Shown here: piece by piece, positions 18,758 to 29,324 of the stretch
How positions within the stretch are numbered: the first letter of the stretch is position 1
Layout of the letters: every line of letters starts with the position of its first letter
Source of the DNA: Marinospirillum insulare DSM 21763
GTDB taxonomy: Bacteria > Pseudomonadota > Gammaproteobacteria > Pseudomonadales > Halomonadaceae
Reading direction: 5' to 3'
Length of the DNA stretch: 64,000 bases
Assembly: GCF_000686905.1 (NCBI RefSeq)
Contig: NZ_JMLW01000014.1
Span: 17,633-81,632 of the forward strand
Notes under the pieces: generated by a model
The model's database searches: none
Seen by the model: only the letters and a program-made list of their open reading frames with translations
What the model was told of the DNA's origin: nothing
Translations under genes and position numbers: made by a program

Positions 18758-20713
18758 ATGCCTGTAAACCAACCCCTTTGGCAACCTTCACCCAGCAGCA
18801 TCGCAGCTAGCCCACTGGCTGCTTTTATGCAGCAGGTAAATGAAGGTTACCAATTACAATTAACTAGCTACGAAGACCTCTTTCAATGGAGCAACACTCA
18901 CTCTGCGGAATTTTGGTCAGAGATTTGGGATTTTGGTGGCGTGGTGGCCGCTGAACAGGGCAGCCAAGCTTTAGTTGATGCCCATAAAATGTCCGGTGCG
19001 CGCTGGTTTCCTGAAGCTAGATTAAACTTTGCTCAAAACTTACTTAAATTTCGTGATGACCGCCCAGCAATTATTTCTTTACACGAAAACGGCCAACGCA
19101 TTTCATTAACCCACGCCCAGCTTTACGACCAGGTTGCGCAAATTTCTGCCGCCCTACAAAAAGCAGGGGTTAAGCCAGGTGATCGAGTGGCTGGCTTTGT
19201 TCCTAACTGCCATTACGCCTTAATTGCCATGCTTGCCGCGACTAGCTTGGGCGCTATCTGGTCTTCTTGTTCACCAGACTTTGGCTTTAATGGCGTACTC
19301 GATAGATTCGGGCAAATTCAGCCTAAATTTTTATTTGCCACCGATGGCTACCTCTATAACGGCAAACGTATCAATAGCCTGCCTCTAGTGGCTGAAATTG
19401 TTGAATCCTTAGATGCCTTACAAGAAGTGGTGGTTTTTCCTTATTTAGAAACCCACCCAGACATTAGCGGTATCAACAAGTCGATCTTATGGGATGATTT
19501 TAGAATTGCCGATGCCAAAGAAATAGATTTTGCTCAACTGCCCTTTGATCACCCCATTTATATTATGTACTCATCAGGTACTACGGGTGAGCCCAAGTGC
19601 ATTGTGCATTCTGCCGGGGGTACTTTATTACAACACTTAAAAGAACATTTGTTACACACCAGCTTAACCCGTGAGGACACCCTATTTTACTACACCACTT
19701 GTGGTTGGATGATGTGGAACTGGCTAGTGTCAGGTTTAGCCGCTGGGGCAGCCTTGGTGCTTTTTGATGGTTCACCCTTTGCACCAGAACCTAAAGCACT
19801 TTGGGATATGGCAGAAAATGAAGAGGTAAGCGTGTTTGGTACTAGCGCTAAATACATTGCCGCTTGCGAAAAAGCTGGTTTAAAACCCGGTACTACCCAT
19901 AAGCTACCTAAATTACGTGCGATTCTTTCTACTGGTTCGCCTTTATCGCATGAATCCTTTGATTACGTTTATCGTGAAATCAAACAAGACTTACTGCTTG
20001 CCTCAATTTCTGGCGGTACCGATATCGTTTCCTGCTTTGCGCTGGGTTGCCCAATTCGCCCGGTTTACCGTGGACAGTTACAAGCCCGTGGCCTAGGCAT
20101 GGATGTGCAAGTCTTCAACGATGCAGGCCAGCCAGTTTTAGAAGAAAAAGGTGAACTGGTCTGTACTCAACCCTTTCCTTCTATGCCGATTGGCTTCTGG
20201 AATGATGAAGACGGAAGCAAATACCAAGCCGCTTACTTTGATCGTTTCGATAATATTTGGGCACACGGCGATTATGCAGAAATTACCGCTGAAGACGGCA
20301 TGATTATCCATGGTCGCTCTGATGCCGTGCTTAACCCAGGTGGTGTACGTATAGGCACAGCAGAAATTTACCGTCAGGTAGAAAAGGTTGAAGAAGTCTT
20401 AGAAGCTCTGTGTATTGGGCAAGACTGGAAGGACGATGTACGTGTGGTTTTGTTTGTGCGCATGAAAGAAGGCTTTGTGCTTGACGATGCAATGCGTAAA
20501 CGACTGCGCGATACAATTCGGTCTGAAACTACACCCCGCCATGTTCCTAGCAAAATTATTCAGGTGGCCGATATTCCTCGCACCCTGTCTGGAAAAATAG
20601 TAGAGCTAGCGGTTAGAGAAGTCGTGCATGGCCGACCGGTTAAAAACCAAGATGCTTTAGCCAACCCAGAAGCTTTAGAATTATTTGTAGACTTACCTGA
20701 ACTGCAAAGCTAA
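18758..20713 (+). CDS. aacS: Acetoacetyl-CoA synthetase
   Basis: Activates acetoacetate to acetoacetyl-CoA with ATP, feeding ketone bodies into central metabolism or PHA. The 651-residue ANL-superfamily enzyme has the phosphate-binding motif YSSGTTGEPK (271-280), ISGGTD in the middle, GRSDAVLNPGGVRIGTAE near the hinge and the C-terminal PRTLSGKIVE with the adenylating lysine. Length and the N-terminal WxPS..FM pattern match AacS rather than acetyl-CoA synthetase. An AGG-rich ribosome-binding site precedes the ATG. A strong terminator follows. Confidence 0.95.
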   Translation: MPVNQPLWQPSPSSIAASPLAAFMQQVNEGYQLQLTSYEDLFQWSNTHSAEFWSEIWDFGGVVAAEQGSQALVDAHKMSGARWFPEARLNFAQNLLKFRDDRPAIISLHENGQRISLTHAQLYDQVAQISAALQKAGVKPGDRVAGFVPNCHYALIAMLAATSLGAIWSSCSPDFGFNGVLDRFGQIQPKFLFATDGYLYNGKRINSLPLVAEIVESLDALQEVVVFPYLETHPDISGINKSILWDDFRIADAKEIDFAQLPFDHPIYIMYSSGTTGEPKCIVHSAGGTLLQHLKEHLLHTSLTREDTLFYYTTCGWMMWNWLVSGLAAGAALVLFDGSPFAPEPKALWDMAENEEVSVFGTSAKYIAACEKAGLKPGTTHKLPKLRAILSTGSPLSHESFDYVYREIKQDLLLASISGGTDIVSCFALGCPIRPVYRGQLQARGLGMDVQVFNDAGQPVLEEKGELVCTQPFPSMPIGFWNDEDGSKYQAAYFDRFDNIWAHGDYAEITAEDGMIIHGRSDAVLNPGGVRIGTAEIYRQVEKVEEVLEALCIGQDWKDDVRVVLFVRMKEGFVLDDAMRKRLRDTIRSETTPRHVPSKIIQVADIPRTLSGKIVELAVREVVHGRPVKNQDALANPEALELFVDLPELQS

Positions 20714-20727
20714 CTAAAACTCAGCCA

Positions 20728-20763
20728 TAAAAAAACCGGAGACCACAATCTCCGGTTTTTTTC
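20728..20763 (+). terminator. Bidirectional terminator between aacS and fadA
   Basis: CCGGAGA (20736-20742) pairs with TCTCCGG (20749-20755), flanked by A-runs upstream and T-runs downstream, so it can work for aacS and for the convergent fadBA unit. Confidence 0.9.
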
Positions 20764-20794
20764 ATATTACTCAATTTAGTCATTACGTTAGCGA

Positions 20795-20885
20795 CGACGG
20801 CAGGACAAGGCAAAAACCTGCGAAAAGGCGCAGTTTACTAGAAGTAAATGAGCACTTTAAGCAGGTTTTTAACGCAGTCATGCCT
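20795..20885. repeat. Palindromic intergenic element, possibly a dispersed repeat
   Basis: AAAAACCTGC (20812-20821) is inverted at GCAGGTTTTT (20861-20870), and an inner stem TTTACT-AGA-AGTAAA lies at 20834-20848. The unit sits in the non-coding space between convergent genes, a usual site for REP-like elements. No second copy was found in the window. Confidence 0.45.
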
Positions 20886-20903
20886 AGGCAGCTAGTAATT
20901 CAA

Positions 20904-22109
<1,206 letters not shown>

Positions 22110-22122
22110 TTAGCTATAAACT

Positions 22123-24270
22123 TTAGCTATAAAAAGATTCGTTATTAGCGGCCTTAGCACGCAGCTTATCGGTCACGGCATAAAGCGGGCCTAAATCTGC
22201 TAGGGAATCTGCTAGGTCAACAAAGGCTTGTACACCCATGGCATCTATATAACGTAGCGCACCACCACGGAAAGGCGGGAAGCCTATGCCGTAAATAAGC
22301 GCCATATCCGCTTCGGCTGGTGTACCTACAATATTATCTTCTAGGCAGCGCACCGTTTCTAAACAAAGAGGAACCATCATGCGGGCGATAATTTGCTCAT
22401 CGGTTAGCTCTTCATTCGCTTTAACTAAAGGCTGAATCAGCGCATCCGTGGTTTCATCATTCACTTTTTGCGGCTTACCCTTACGGTCTTCTTCATACTT
22501 ATAGAAACCCGTTGCATTCTTCTGACCTAGACGACCTGCATCGTACATAGCATTCAAAACTGTTTTACCTTCGCGCTTCATACGATCTGGGAAGCCTTCA
22601 GCCATCACCTCGTTAGCATGTACCGCAGTATCTAAACCCACCACATCTAGCAAGTAAGCAGGACCCATGGGCCAACCAAACTTTTCCATCACTTTATCAA
22701 CACGGCGGAAATCTGCACCTTGTTCAACTAGGCCAATAAAACCACCAAAGTAAGGGAAAAGAATACGGTTCACTAAAAAGCCTGGGCAGTCATTCACAAC
22801 TATAGGCGTTTTACCCATTTGCTTGGCGTAGGTCACCGTTGCCGCTATGGCAGTTTCAGAAGACTTTTCACCACGAATCACTTCCACCAAAGGCATACGG
22901 TGTACAGGGTTGAAGAAGTGCATACCACAGAAGTTTTCTGGGCGCTTAAGGTTTTTAGCTAGGCTGTTAATCGAAATGGTTGAAGTGTTAGAGGCAATAA
23001 TGGCATCGTCTGCTACTTGATCTTCTAGCTCAGCCAATACCGAAGCTTTAACCTTGGCATTTTCAACCACCGCTTCAACTGTTAGCTCTACGTCTTTAAA
23101 ATCACCGTAAGAAAGTGTAGGACGAATACGGCCTAAGGTTTCTGCCATTTGTGCTGCCGTTATACGCTTACGCTTTAACTGGCCGCCTAATAGCTTATTG
23201 GCTTCTTTTAAACCTAGTTGCAATGCTTCTTCGTTAATGTCTTTCATCATAATCGGCGTGCCTTTAGAAGCCGACTGATAAGCAACACCACCACCCATAA
23301 TACCTGCACCTAAAACCGCTGCCTTTTTAACGGGGTTTACCTGTTTTTCATAAGCAGCTGCTTTTTTCTTAACTAGTTGATCATTCAAGAACAAGCCAAC
23401 CAAGTTAAAGCACACATCCGTTCTAGCCATTTTGGCAAAGGTTTTGGCTTCAACTAGCTGAGCTTTTTCACGCTTGGCTGTAGCACCCTTTTGAATGGCT
23501 TTAATGGCTTCAACAGGCGCTGGGTAATGTGGGCCAGCTTTACCCGCAACAAAACCTTTAGCCGTTTCAAAGACCATCATGGATTCAATGGGGTTCAATT
23601 TAAGCGGTGCTTTTTTCTGTTCGCGTCGCGCTTGCCAATCTAGGTTACCCGCTTGGGCTTCTGTTAGAAGATCTAAAGCTGTGTCACGTAATTTATCATT
23701 ACTCACTACGGCATCAGCAGCACCCATTTTTAGTGCTACATCAGCACGGTTTTCGGTACCACCAGCAATCCATTCAATCGCATTGTCTGCACCAATCAGG
23801 CGTGGTAAACGCACACCACCACCCCAACCAGGAATAATACCTAACTTAGTTTCGGGTAAGCCAATTTTTGCTGTGTCTGCCATCACACGAAAGTCGGTGG
23901 TCAGTAGCATTTCACAACCACCACCTAAGGCTAGGCCGTTGATTGCGGTTACGGTTGGAAAAGGTAAATCTTCAATGCTGTTAAATAACTCATGAACTTG
24001 CAGGTTCATATCAGTTAAGAATTCTTCGGTTTCACCAAAAATGCCGTGAAACTCGGTAATATCAGCGCCAACAATAAAAGCTTCCTTGGCACTACTCATA
24101 AGCAAACCCTTAATATCGGATTTGGCTTGTATGGCTTTAACTGCTTCACCTAACTCTTTAATGGTGTCTGTACTAAGTACGTTAATTGCCTGACCTTCGC
24201 GATCAAAAATCAGCTCTGCATTTCCGTCACTAAGGGCGTGTACCTGAATGGCTTTGCCTTGGTAAATCAT
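22123..24270 (-). CDS. fadB: Fatty acid oxidation complex alpha subunit FadB
   Basis: Multifunctional enzyme: enoyl-CoA hydratase/isomerase in the N-terminal ~190 residues ([13 protein letters not shown] oxyanion loop and the [13 protein letters not shown] helix) and 3-hydroxyacyl-CoA dehydrogenase from about 310 on ([17 protein letters not shown] for [19 protein letters not shown]). The length of 715 residues is exactly the FadB class. It leads the fadBA operon. The palindrome 69 bp upstream of its start may be its operator. Confidence 0.97.
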   Translation of the reverse strand: MIYQGKAIQVHALSDGNAELIFDREGQAINVLSTDTIKELGEAVKAIQAKSDIKGLLMSSAKEAFIVGADITEFHGIFGETEEFLTDMNLQVHELFNSIEDLPFPTVTAINGLALGGGCEMLLTTDFRVMADTAKIGLPETKLGIIPGWGGGVRLPRLIGADNAIEWIAGGTENRADVALKMGAADAVVSNDKLRDTALDLLTEAQAGNLDWQARREQKKAPLKLNPIESMMVFETAKGFVAGKAGPHYPAPVEAIKAIQKGATAKREKAQLVEAKTFAKMARTDVCFNLVGLFLNDQLVKKKAAAYEKQVNPVKKAAVLGAGIMGGGVAYQSASKGTPIMMKDINEEALQLGLKEANKLLGGQLKRKRITAAQMAETLGRIRPTLSYGDFKDVELTVEAVVENAKVKASVLAELEDQVADDAIIASNTSTISINSLAKNLKRPENFCGMHFFNPVHRMPLVEVIRGEKSSETAIAATVTYAKQMGKTPIVVNDCPGFLVNRILFPYFGGFIGLVEQGADFRRVDKVMEKFGWPMGPAYLLDVVGLDTAVHANEVMAEGFPDRMKREGKTVLNAMYDAGRLGQKNATGFYKYEEDRKGKPQKVNDETTDALIQPLVKANEELTDEQIIARMMVPLCLETVRCLEDNIVGTPAEADMALIYGIGFPPFRGGALRYIDAMGVQAFVDLADSLADLGPLYAVTDKLRAKAANNESFYS

Positions 24271-24338
24271 CGTATGATCTCCAGCTTTTTGTTGTAGAAA
24301 AACTCATCGGGCACTTCTAGCTTGTTACCTAACAAACT

Positions 24339-24356
24339 TTCATACGGCCGTTTGAA
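24339..24356 (-). promoter_or_regulatory. Palindromic operator upstream of fadBA (PsrA-like)
   Basis: TTCATACGGCCGTTTGAA is an 18-bp palindrome with one mismatched pair, centred about 78 bp upstream of the fadB start. Its minus-strand form, with CAAAC and GTATG around GGCC, resembles the CAAAC-N4-GTTTG sites of the TetR-family regulator PsrA. The binding protein is inferred. Confidence 0.5.
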
Positions 24357-24506
24357 CTTAGCTAAGGTTCGTCCATTCAGCTTAAGTTGTCAAGCCGCTC
24401 TATAAAATACTAAACACTACTCAGAGACTTTACCTGAAAAAAAACCTTGGCAAACCTGGTTATAGCAGGCGATAAGCCCTGAAAAAAAATTATCTGAAAC
24501 AACCTA

Positions 24507-24563
24507 TTGACATTTAGAGACGGTCGGTCTAATTTACACAAAGATTAATTAGACCGACCGTCT
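24507..24563 (+). promoter_or_regulatory. acuR promoter with paired inverted operators
   Basis: TTGACA (24507-24512), a 17-bp spacer and TAATTT (24530-24535) form a sigma-70-type promoter. A 17-bp sequence at 24518-24534 (core AGACGGTCGGTCT) recurs exactly inverted at 24547-24563, with 12 bp between. Each core is itself a near-palindrome (AGAC..GTCT), so two TetR dimers could bind, one inside the spacer and one just before the ribosome-binding site. Confidence 0.85.
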
Positions 24564-24579
24564 AATATTTGAGGAAAAA

Positions 24580-25215
24580 ATGACAAAACCATCAGTAAAA
24601 CGTAAACCGGGACGGCCTAAAAAGCACTCAGCAGCCGACTTTATAGATACCCGACAGGCATTGGTTCGGGCAGGCCTGGCAGCCCTTACTATTAAAGGCT
24701 ATTCCAGCACGGGTATTGATGAAATTTTAAAAACAGTGCAAGTCCCTAAAGGCTCTTTTTACCACTACTTCGCCAGCAAAGAAGCCTTTGGGGCAGAACT
24801 TATTGAAGCCTATGGTCAGTATTTTGCTAAAAAACTAAGCCGCTGGTTTGATGACACTCATACCAGCCCCTTAAACCGCCTGCTGGCTTTTATAACAGAT
24901 GCCAAAAAAGGGATGCAGAAGTTTGAATACCAAAGAGGTTGTTTAATCGGCAATCTCGGTCAGGAAATGGTGGCACTTCCTGAAGGATTCAGAAAGCAGC
25001 TGATACAGGTATTTAACGACTGGGAAGCTAAAACAGCAGATTTACTGGATGAAGCCAAAGCTGCCGGAGAAATAGCAGATACAACCAACACCGCACAAAT
25101 GGCCTATTTTTTCTGGGTTGGCTGGGAAGGCGCTGTTCTCAGAGCCAAACTTGAACAATCAGGTGAACCGCTGGACCTTTTTACACAAGAATTTATCACC
25201 CTCATTAAAACGTAA
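24580..25215 (+). CDS. acuR: TetR-family repressor, AcuR-like
   Basis: Likely acrylate-responsive repressor of the operon it heads. The 211-residue protein has a basic N-terminal KRKPGRPKKH arm, then the TetR helix-turn-helix (ALVRAGLAALTIKGYSSTGIDEIL..VPKGSFYHYFASKEAF, about residues 25-75) and an all-helical ligand domain containing the YQRGCLIGNLGQE block that AcuR/NemR-type members share. It is 27 bp from acuI. In Rhodobacter AcuR controls acuI and a DMSP lyase. The matching operators upstream support autoregulation. Confidence 0.85.
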   Translation: MTKPSVKRKPGRPKKHSAADFIDTRQALVRAGLAALTIKGYSSTGIDEILKTVQVPKGSFYHYFASKEAFGAELIEAYGQYFAKKLSRWFDDTHTSPLNRLLAFITDAKKGMQKFEYQRGCLIGNLGQEMVALPEGFRKQLIQVFNDWEAKTADLLDEAKAAGEIADTTNTAQMAYFFWVGWEGAVLRAKLEQSGEPLDLFTQEFITLIKT

Positions 25216-25242
25216 CAAATTTATCAAACACTGGAGAAAACC

Positions 25243-26226
25243 ATGTTTAAAGCAGTCCTAATTGAAGGCAACAGAAAAGATCAGCAGGTTTCATTAAAGT
25301 CAGTTGATGAAACACAGCTACCCGAAGGCAATGTTGAACTAGACATCGTCTATTCAACCCTTAACTACAAAGATGCACTTGCCATTACAGGTAAAGCTCC
25401 CATTGCAAAACACTACCCCATGATTCCAGGTATTGATTTTGCAGGCACAGTAACCAGCTCCAGCCACGCTGATTTTAAAGCAGGCGATCAGGTTATTCTT
25501 AATGGCTGGGGTGTGGGCGAAAAACACTGGGGCGGCCTAGCTGAAAAAGCCCGTGTATCCGGCGACTGGCTGGTTCCTCTGCCTTCTGCCTTCACACCCA
25601 GACAGGCAATGGCTATAGGTACGGCTGGCTACACTGCCATGCTTTGTGTAATGGCCTTAGAAAAACACGACCTCACCCCCAAAGACGGTGAAATTCTGGT
25701 CACTGGAGCAGCAGGTGGTGTAGGCAGTGTAGCCGTGGCATTACTGGCAAAACTGGGCTTTAGCGTAACCGCAGTCACCGGTCGCCCGGAAGAAGAAGCT
25801 TTTCTTAAATCCTTAGGTGCCAGCAAAATTATGGATCGCGCCGAATTAAGCCAACCCGGTAAGCCTTTAGCAGCCGAAACCTGGGCTGGTGCTATAGACG
25901 TTGCAGGCAGCCATGTGCTTGCCAATGTATGCGCAGGTATAAAATACCAGGGTGCTGTTGCTGCCTGTGGCCTTGCCGCGGGTATGGATTTCCCCTCAAC
26001 AGTAGCTCCCTTTATTTTGCGTGGCGTCACCCTCTACGGCATAGATAGCGTAATGGCACCCAAAAACAAGCGATTAGATGCCTGGCAGCGTCTGACAGAA
26101 CTGCTTGATCTTTCCTTACTTGAAAGCCTGACCACAGAAGTTGCTTTTGATGAAGTCATTAACGCCGCCCACCAACTGATGGAAGGCAAAGTAAGAGGCC
26201 GTGTTGTAGTACCCATTCAAGCTTAA
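25243..26226 (+). CDS. acuI: Acrylyl-CoA reductase (NADPH), AcuI/YhdH family
   Basis: Reduces toxic acrylyl-CoA to propionyl-CoA, a key step after DMSP cleavage to acrylate. The 327-residue medium-chain reductase lacks the zinc ligands of alcohol dehydrogenases and has the cofactor loop [35 protein letters not shown] near the N-terminus and [11 protein letters not shown] are typical of AcuI/YhdH. It lies between acuR and a peroxidase-like gene on one strand, all likely expressed from the acuR promoter. No DMSP lyase is in the window. Confidence 0.92.
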   Translation: MFKAVLIEGNRKDQQVSLKSVDETQLPEGNVELDIVYSTLNYKDALAITGKAPIAKHYPMIPGIDFAGTVTSSSHADFKAGDQVILNGWGVGEKHWGGLAEKARVSGDWLVPLPSAFTPRQAMAIGTAGYTAMLCVMALEKHDLTPKDGEILVTGAAGGVGSVAVALLAKLGFSVTAVTGRPEEEAFLKSLGASKIMDRAELSQPGKPLAAETWAGAIDVAGSHVLANVCAGIKYQGAVAACGLAAGMDFPSTVAPFILRGVTLYGIDSVMAPKNKRLDAWQRLTELLDLSLLESLTTEVAFDEVINAAHQLMEGKVRGRVVVPIQA

Positions 26227-26275
26227 TTACTCATTAAAACTAATAACTAACAATTCCGATAAATAAGGATTCAAT

Positions 26276-26854
26276 ATGAGCAATACAACAGAACAACCCA
26301 TTAGCCGCTTCCCTGTCCCTTCACTTGATGAAATGCCTGAAGATGTACGCAACAGAATTTTAGACGTTCAGGAAAAATCAGGTTTTATTCCTAACGTATT
26401 TTTAGTACTGGCTAAGCGCCCGGCTGAATTCCGTGCTTTTTTTGATTATCACGATGCACTGATGGAAAAAGAAAGCAACCTAAGCAAAGGCGAACGAGAA
26501 ATGATTGTCGTTGCCACCAGCGGCTACAACCAGTGCCAATACTGTGTTGTTGCTCACGGTGCAATTTTGCGTATTCGTGAGAAAAACCCGCTAATTGCAG
26601 ACCAGATTGCCGTTAATTACCACAATGCCGATATTACTCCTCGCCAAAAAGCCATGCTAGATTTTGCTGTTAAAGTATCGCAAACGGCTCAAGAAGTCAG
26701 TGATGCGGATATTAACGAGCTAAAACAACATGGCTTTGATGATGAAGATGTTTGGGATATTACCGGCATCTCCGCTTTCTTTGGTTTATCTAATCGTATG
26801 GCCAATGTCACCGCCATGCGCCCTAATACCGAATTTTATTCTTTAGGGCGTTAA
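26276..26854 (+). CDS. Peroxidase-related protein of the AhpD/carboxymuconolactone decarboxylase-like superfamily
   Basis: The 192-residue helical protein has the AhpD-type motif C87-Q-Y-C90-x3-H94 with an upstream glutamate in KGEREMI, consistent with a thiol-dependent peroxide-reducing enzyme of the family named peroxidase-related enzyme (TIGR01926 type). It follows acuI by 49 bp, so it may deal with electrophile or oxidant stress that comes with acrylate. The substrate is unknown. Its stop touches the terminator hairpin of the convergent miaE. Confidence 0.85.
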   Translation: MSNTTEQPISRFPVPSLDEMPEDVRNRILDVQEKSGFIPNVFLVLAKRPAEFRAFFDYHDALMEKESNLSKGEREMIVVATSGYNQCQYCVVAHGAILRIREKNPLIADQIAVNYHNADITPRQKAMLDFAVKVSQTAQEVSDADINELKQHGFDDEDVWDITGISAFFGLSNRMANVTAMRPNTEFYSLGR

Positions 26855-26895
26855 AAAACTGTATTCGGTAGCTATCTAGGGGTAGCTACCGAATA
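26851..26895 (-). terminator. miaE terminator, perfect 13-bp stem
   Basis: TATTCGGTAGCTA (26862-26874) pairs with TAGCTACCGAATA (26883-26895). Read on the minus strand it is followed by CAGTTTTTTAAC, a T-run, so it ends the miaE transcript. On the plus strand there is no T-run, though the hairpin also follows the acu operon. Confidence 0.85.
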
Positions 26896-26931
26896 ATCTC
26901 TATCCATTCACCTCAGTGAACTAATTTCTAC

Positions 26932-27564
26932 TCATTCCGGTACGCCCGAATGAAATCTAAACACTGGGTCTGGGCTTTCTATCAGTTGTTTTTCTGCTTC
27001 TAACAGTGCCGCTACTCTTTCTGTAATGGGCTTATCCGTATAAAGATTAGCTAGGTATAAGTAACCTTCAAAGTGCCTTGCTTCTGCTTTAATTAACGAG
27101 CAGTAGTAGTTGGCTAAAGTTAGCTCACCTTGCTCCACCAAGCTAGGTATTAATGCCGCAAAGCGTTCGCAAGAACGGGCTTCAATAATGGCACCAACAA
27201 TTAAGGTATCTACAAAGCGTCCTAGTTCGCTGGTTCTTAGGTGTTTAAACAACTCGCCTGCATAACGCCCTGGCGATAAGTTGTGGTAGGTAATGCCACG
27301 GTCACGCAATAAATTAATTACCTGCTTAAAGTGTTGCAATTCCTCTCTGGCAAGCGGGGTCATTTTATCGAGCAGCTCGTCATATTGAGGATAACGGTGC
27401 ATTAAGCTAATCGCTGTGGAAGCGGCTTTCTTTTCGCACAGGGCATGGTCGATTAAAACGGTATCTAGGTTTTGTAGGGCATAATCTACCCAAGTTTGGG
27501 GTGTGCTACACAATAAAAAAGCATCAATTTCAGGTGTGGCCGGTGCTTCAACAGAAGTAGTCAA
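26932..27564 (-). CDS. miaE: tRNA-(ms2io6A37) hydroxylase MiaE
   Basis: Diiron enzyme hydroxylating the isopentenyl group of ms2i6A at tRNA position 37. The 210-residue protein shows the ferritin-like metal ligands: E75-LQ-H78, E128 in IIEARSCERF and E161-AR-H164. The length fits MiaE. It lies 23 bp downstream of the cobW-type GTPase on the same strand, so it may share its transcript. Confidence 0.93.
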   Translation of the reverse strand: MTTSVEAPATPEIDAFLLCSTPQTWVDYALQNLDTVLIDHALCEKKAASTAISLMHRYPQYDELLDKMTPLAREELQHFKQVINLLRDRGITYHNLSPGRYAGELFKHLRTSELGRFVDTLIVGAIIEARSCERFAALIPSLVEQGELTLANYYCSLIKAEARHFEGYLYLANLYTDKPITERVAALLEAEKQLIESPDPVFRFHSGVPE

Positions 27565-27587
27565 AATTACAGTCTCAAAATAATAAA

Positions 27588-28655
27588 TTAAGCATCAAAT
27601 AGTGTGGCTTCTTTAGGTTTGAAAGTAAACGCCAGCAATTGTGCTTGCAGGTTAGCAACATCTAAAGGTTCATCTGCTAGCAATTCTAACCGTGAATCAC
27701 GCCGATAGGTAATTGCTTGCATCAACATTTCTGATCCTACCTTGTTAAAACTGCGCCATTGTTTGGTTCCCACACGAAATACACCTTTAATTCTAAGCAA
27801 GTTTTGCTGCTGATCTATCCATTGATACAGCTTGTCTTCATCAAAAGCATCGTCCCGATGAAACACCCAACCCACCGAAAAAGCACCCAAACCTTCACCT
27901 TGTTGGCAAACAGGCTTACCCACTTCAGGCAAGGCTAAAAAAGCTAAACCAGCGGTTTGTGGTGCTAAAAAATTGGCTTTAGGGTGATGACTAGGCGTTG
28001 ATTTCGGCTTGCTTTGTTGGCTAATTAGCTGGGCGGCAGAATCTAAAACACTCAGTGGTAGCTCACCCTTTTCACAGCTTAACAAAGCCAACTTAGGTGG
28101 AAACATCTGCTGGGCTTCTTCTAAAGCTTTTTGGGTTTGCGCTGGGGTAGCAAGGTCGGTTTTATTAAAAACCAAAATATCTGCTAAAGCGATTTGGTCT
28201 TGAAAAGTTTCATGCGCCACTACTTTAGGCTCGTCTAACAAGCGAGGATCAACCAAAGTAACCAGCGGACGCAATTCCAAAACATCGTTAAATTGCCCGC
28301 CCGTTAGTAAATCAATAATACCGGCTGGGTGACCTAAACCCGTTGGCTCAATAATCAGCCGGTCAGGCTTAAAGCGTTGTAAAAGATTAACTAAGGTGAC
28401 AGAAAGCGTTAAACCCAAGGCACAACAAATGCAGCCTCCAGGTAATTCTTTAATTTGTAAATCTTCACCGGCTTCTAACAGGCTGGCATCCACGCCAATT
28501 TGCCCGAACTCATTCACCACCAAAGCCCAGCGCTCGCCTTCTGGCTTATTTTTAATTAAATGATTGATTGCCGTAGTTTTACCAACCCCTAAAAAACCAC
28601 TCATTAGGTGAACGGGTACTTTATTGGCGGGCTGTGTATTTTCAGAGGTACTCAT
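27588..28655 (-). CDS. CobW/COG0523-family GTPase (YjiA/ZNG-like metal chaperone)
   Basis: G3E GTPase thought to insert metals into target proteins. The 355-residue protein has Walker A GFLGVGKTT (20-28), the metal-binding motif GGCICC with C75/C77/C78, and the guanine specificity motif NKTD. The C-terminal CobW_C domain (FRVGTKQWRSFNK) is present. A short H/K/P-rich linker (KPKSTPSHHPK) precedes it. It overlaps ogt by 4 bp. No Zur box was sought successfully, so the metal is open. Confidence 0.9.
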   Translation of the reverse strand: MSTSENTQPANKVPVHLMSGFLGVGKTTAINHLIKNKPEGERWALVVNEFGQIGVDASLLEAGEDLQIKELPGGCICCALGLTLSVTLVNLLQRFKPDRLIIEPTGLGHPAGIIDLLTGGQFNDVLELRPLVTLVDPRLLDEPKVVAHETFQDQIALADILVFNKTDLATPAQTQKALEEAQQMFPPKLALLSCEKGELPLSVLDSAAQLISQQSKPKSTPSHHPKANFLAPQTAGLAFLALPEVGKPVCQQGEGLGAFSVGWVFHRDDAFDEDKLYQWIDQQQNLLRIKGVFRVGTKQWRSFNKVGSEMLMQAITYRRDSRLELLADEPLDVANLQAQLLAFTFKPKEATLFDA

Positions 28656-29176
28656 AAAGCGTTTTCACGTTCCAATAGCTGTTGTTTCATCGTTAAACCA
28701 AAAGCAAAGCCACCTAAACTACCATCACTACGTAGCACACGGTGGCAGGGCACTAAAAAGGGAATGGGATTGGCACCACAGGCCGTACCAACAGCTCTAA
28801 CAGCCTTAGGTTTACCTAGGGCTGCTGCTAGTTGTGCATAACTGAGTGTTTTACCCTTGGGAATCTCTAATAAAGCTGACCAAACCGCCAACTGAAAAGC
28901 AGTGCCTCTTAAATCCAGAGGCAAGTCTTTAATTAAAGCAGAATTTACTAAGGCCGCGCTAAGGCGTTGTGACCAACTTATACGCTGTCCAGCCGATAAA
29001 GGCTCTATTCCAGCTAAAGAAAAAGCAGTCAACTGTTCTGCAAAATCAGCATCATTAAAAAATGGCTCTAGTGCAACCAGCCCTTTAGAGCTAACCAAAA
29101 TAATAGCGTTACAGTCACCTGTTTGAAATTCAGCCCATCCCTGCAGCTCACCCTTTAACAAAGATGATTTAATCAT
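28652..29176 (-). CDS. ogt: Methylated-DNA-[protein]-cysteine S-methyltransferase
   Basis: Repairs O6-alkylguanine by moving the alkyl group to its own cysteine. From the start at 29176 the protein is 174 residues, with acceptor C144 in VPCHRVLRSDGSLGGFAFG and the helix-turn-helix region KTLSYAQLAAALGKPKAVRAVG. The upstream in-frame start at 29287 adds 37 residues unlike the family, while ATG 29176 follows GAGGTG; I use 29176. It overlaps the GTPase gene downstream. Confidence 0.93.
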   Translation of the reverse strand: MIKSSLLKGELQGWAEFQTGDCNAIILVSSKGLVALEPFFNDADFAEQLTAFSLAGIEPLSAGQRISWSQRLSAALVNSALIKDLPLDLRGTAFQLAVWSALLEIPKGKTLSYAQLAAALGKPKAVRAVGTACGANPIPFLVPCHRVLRSDGSLGGFAFGLTMKQQLLERENAL

Positions 29177-29261
29177 TTGCTGCACCTCATTTGCCCTACT
29201 CGTTAGTTTTAGCAGATTAACAGATAGATTAACTGACTTGTATGCAGGGTAAGATAAAAGC

Positions 29262-29299
29262 CAAAAAAAACCCCGCCTAGTTTGCACTAGTTGGGGTTA
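29262..29299 (-). terminator. mmsA terminator
   Basis: On the minus strand AACCCCAACTAG (29287-29298) pairs with CTAGGCGGGGTT (29269-29280) around a 6-nt loop, followed by eight T. Confidence 0.9.
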
Positions 29300-29324
29300 A
29301 GTTAAAGCGGGAGGGGTGTTACAT

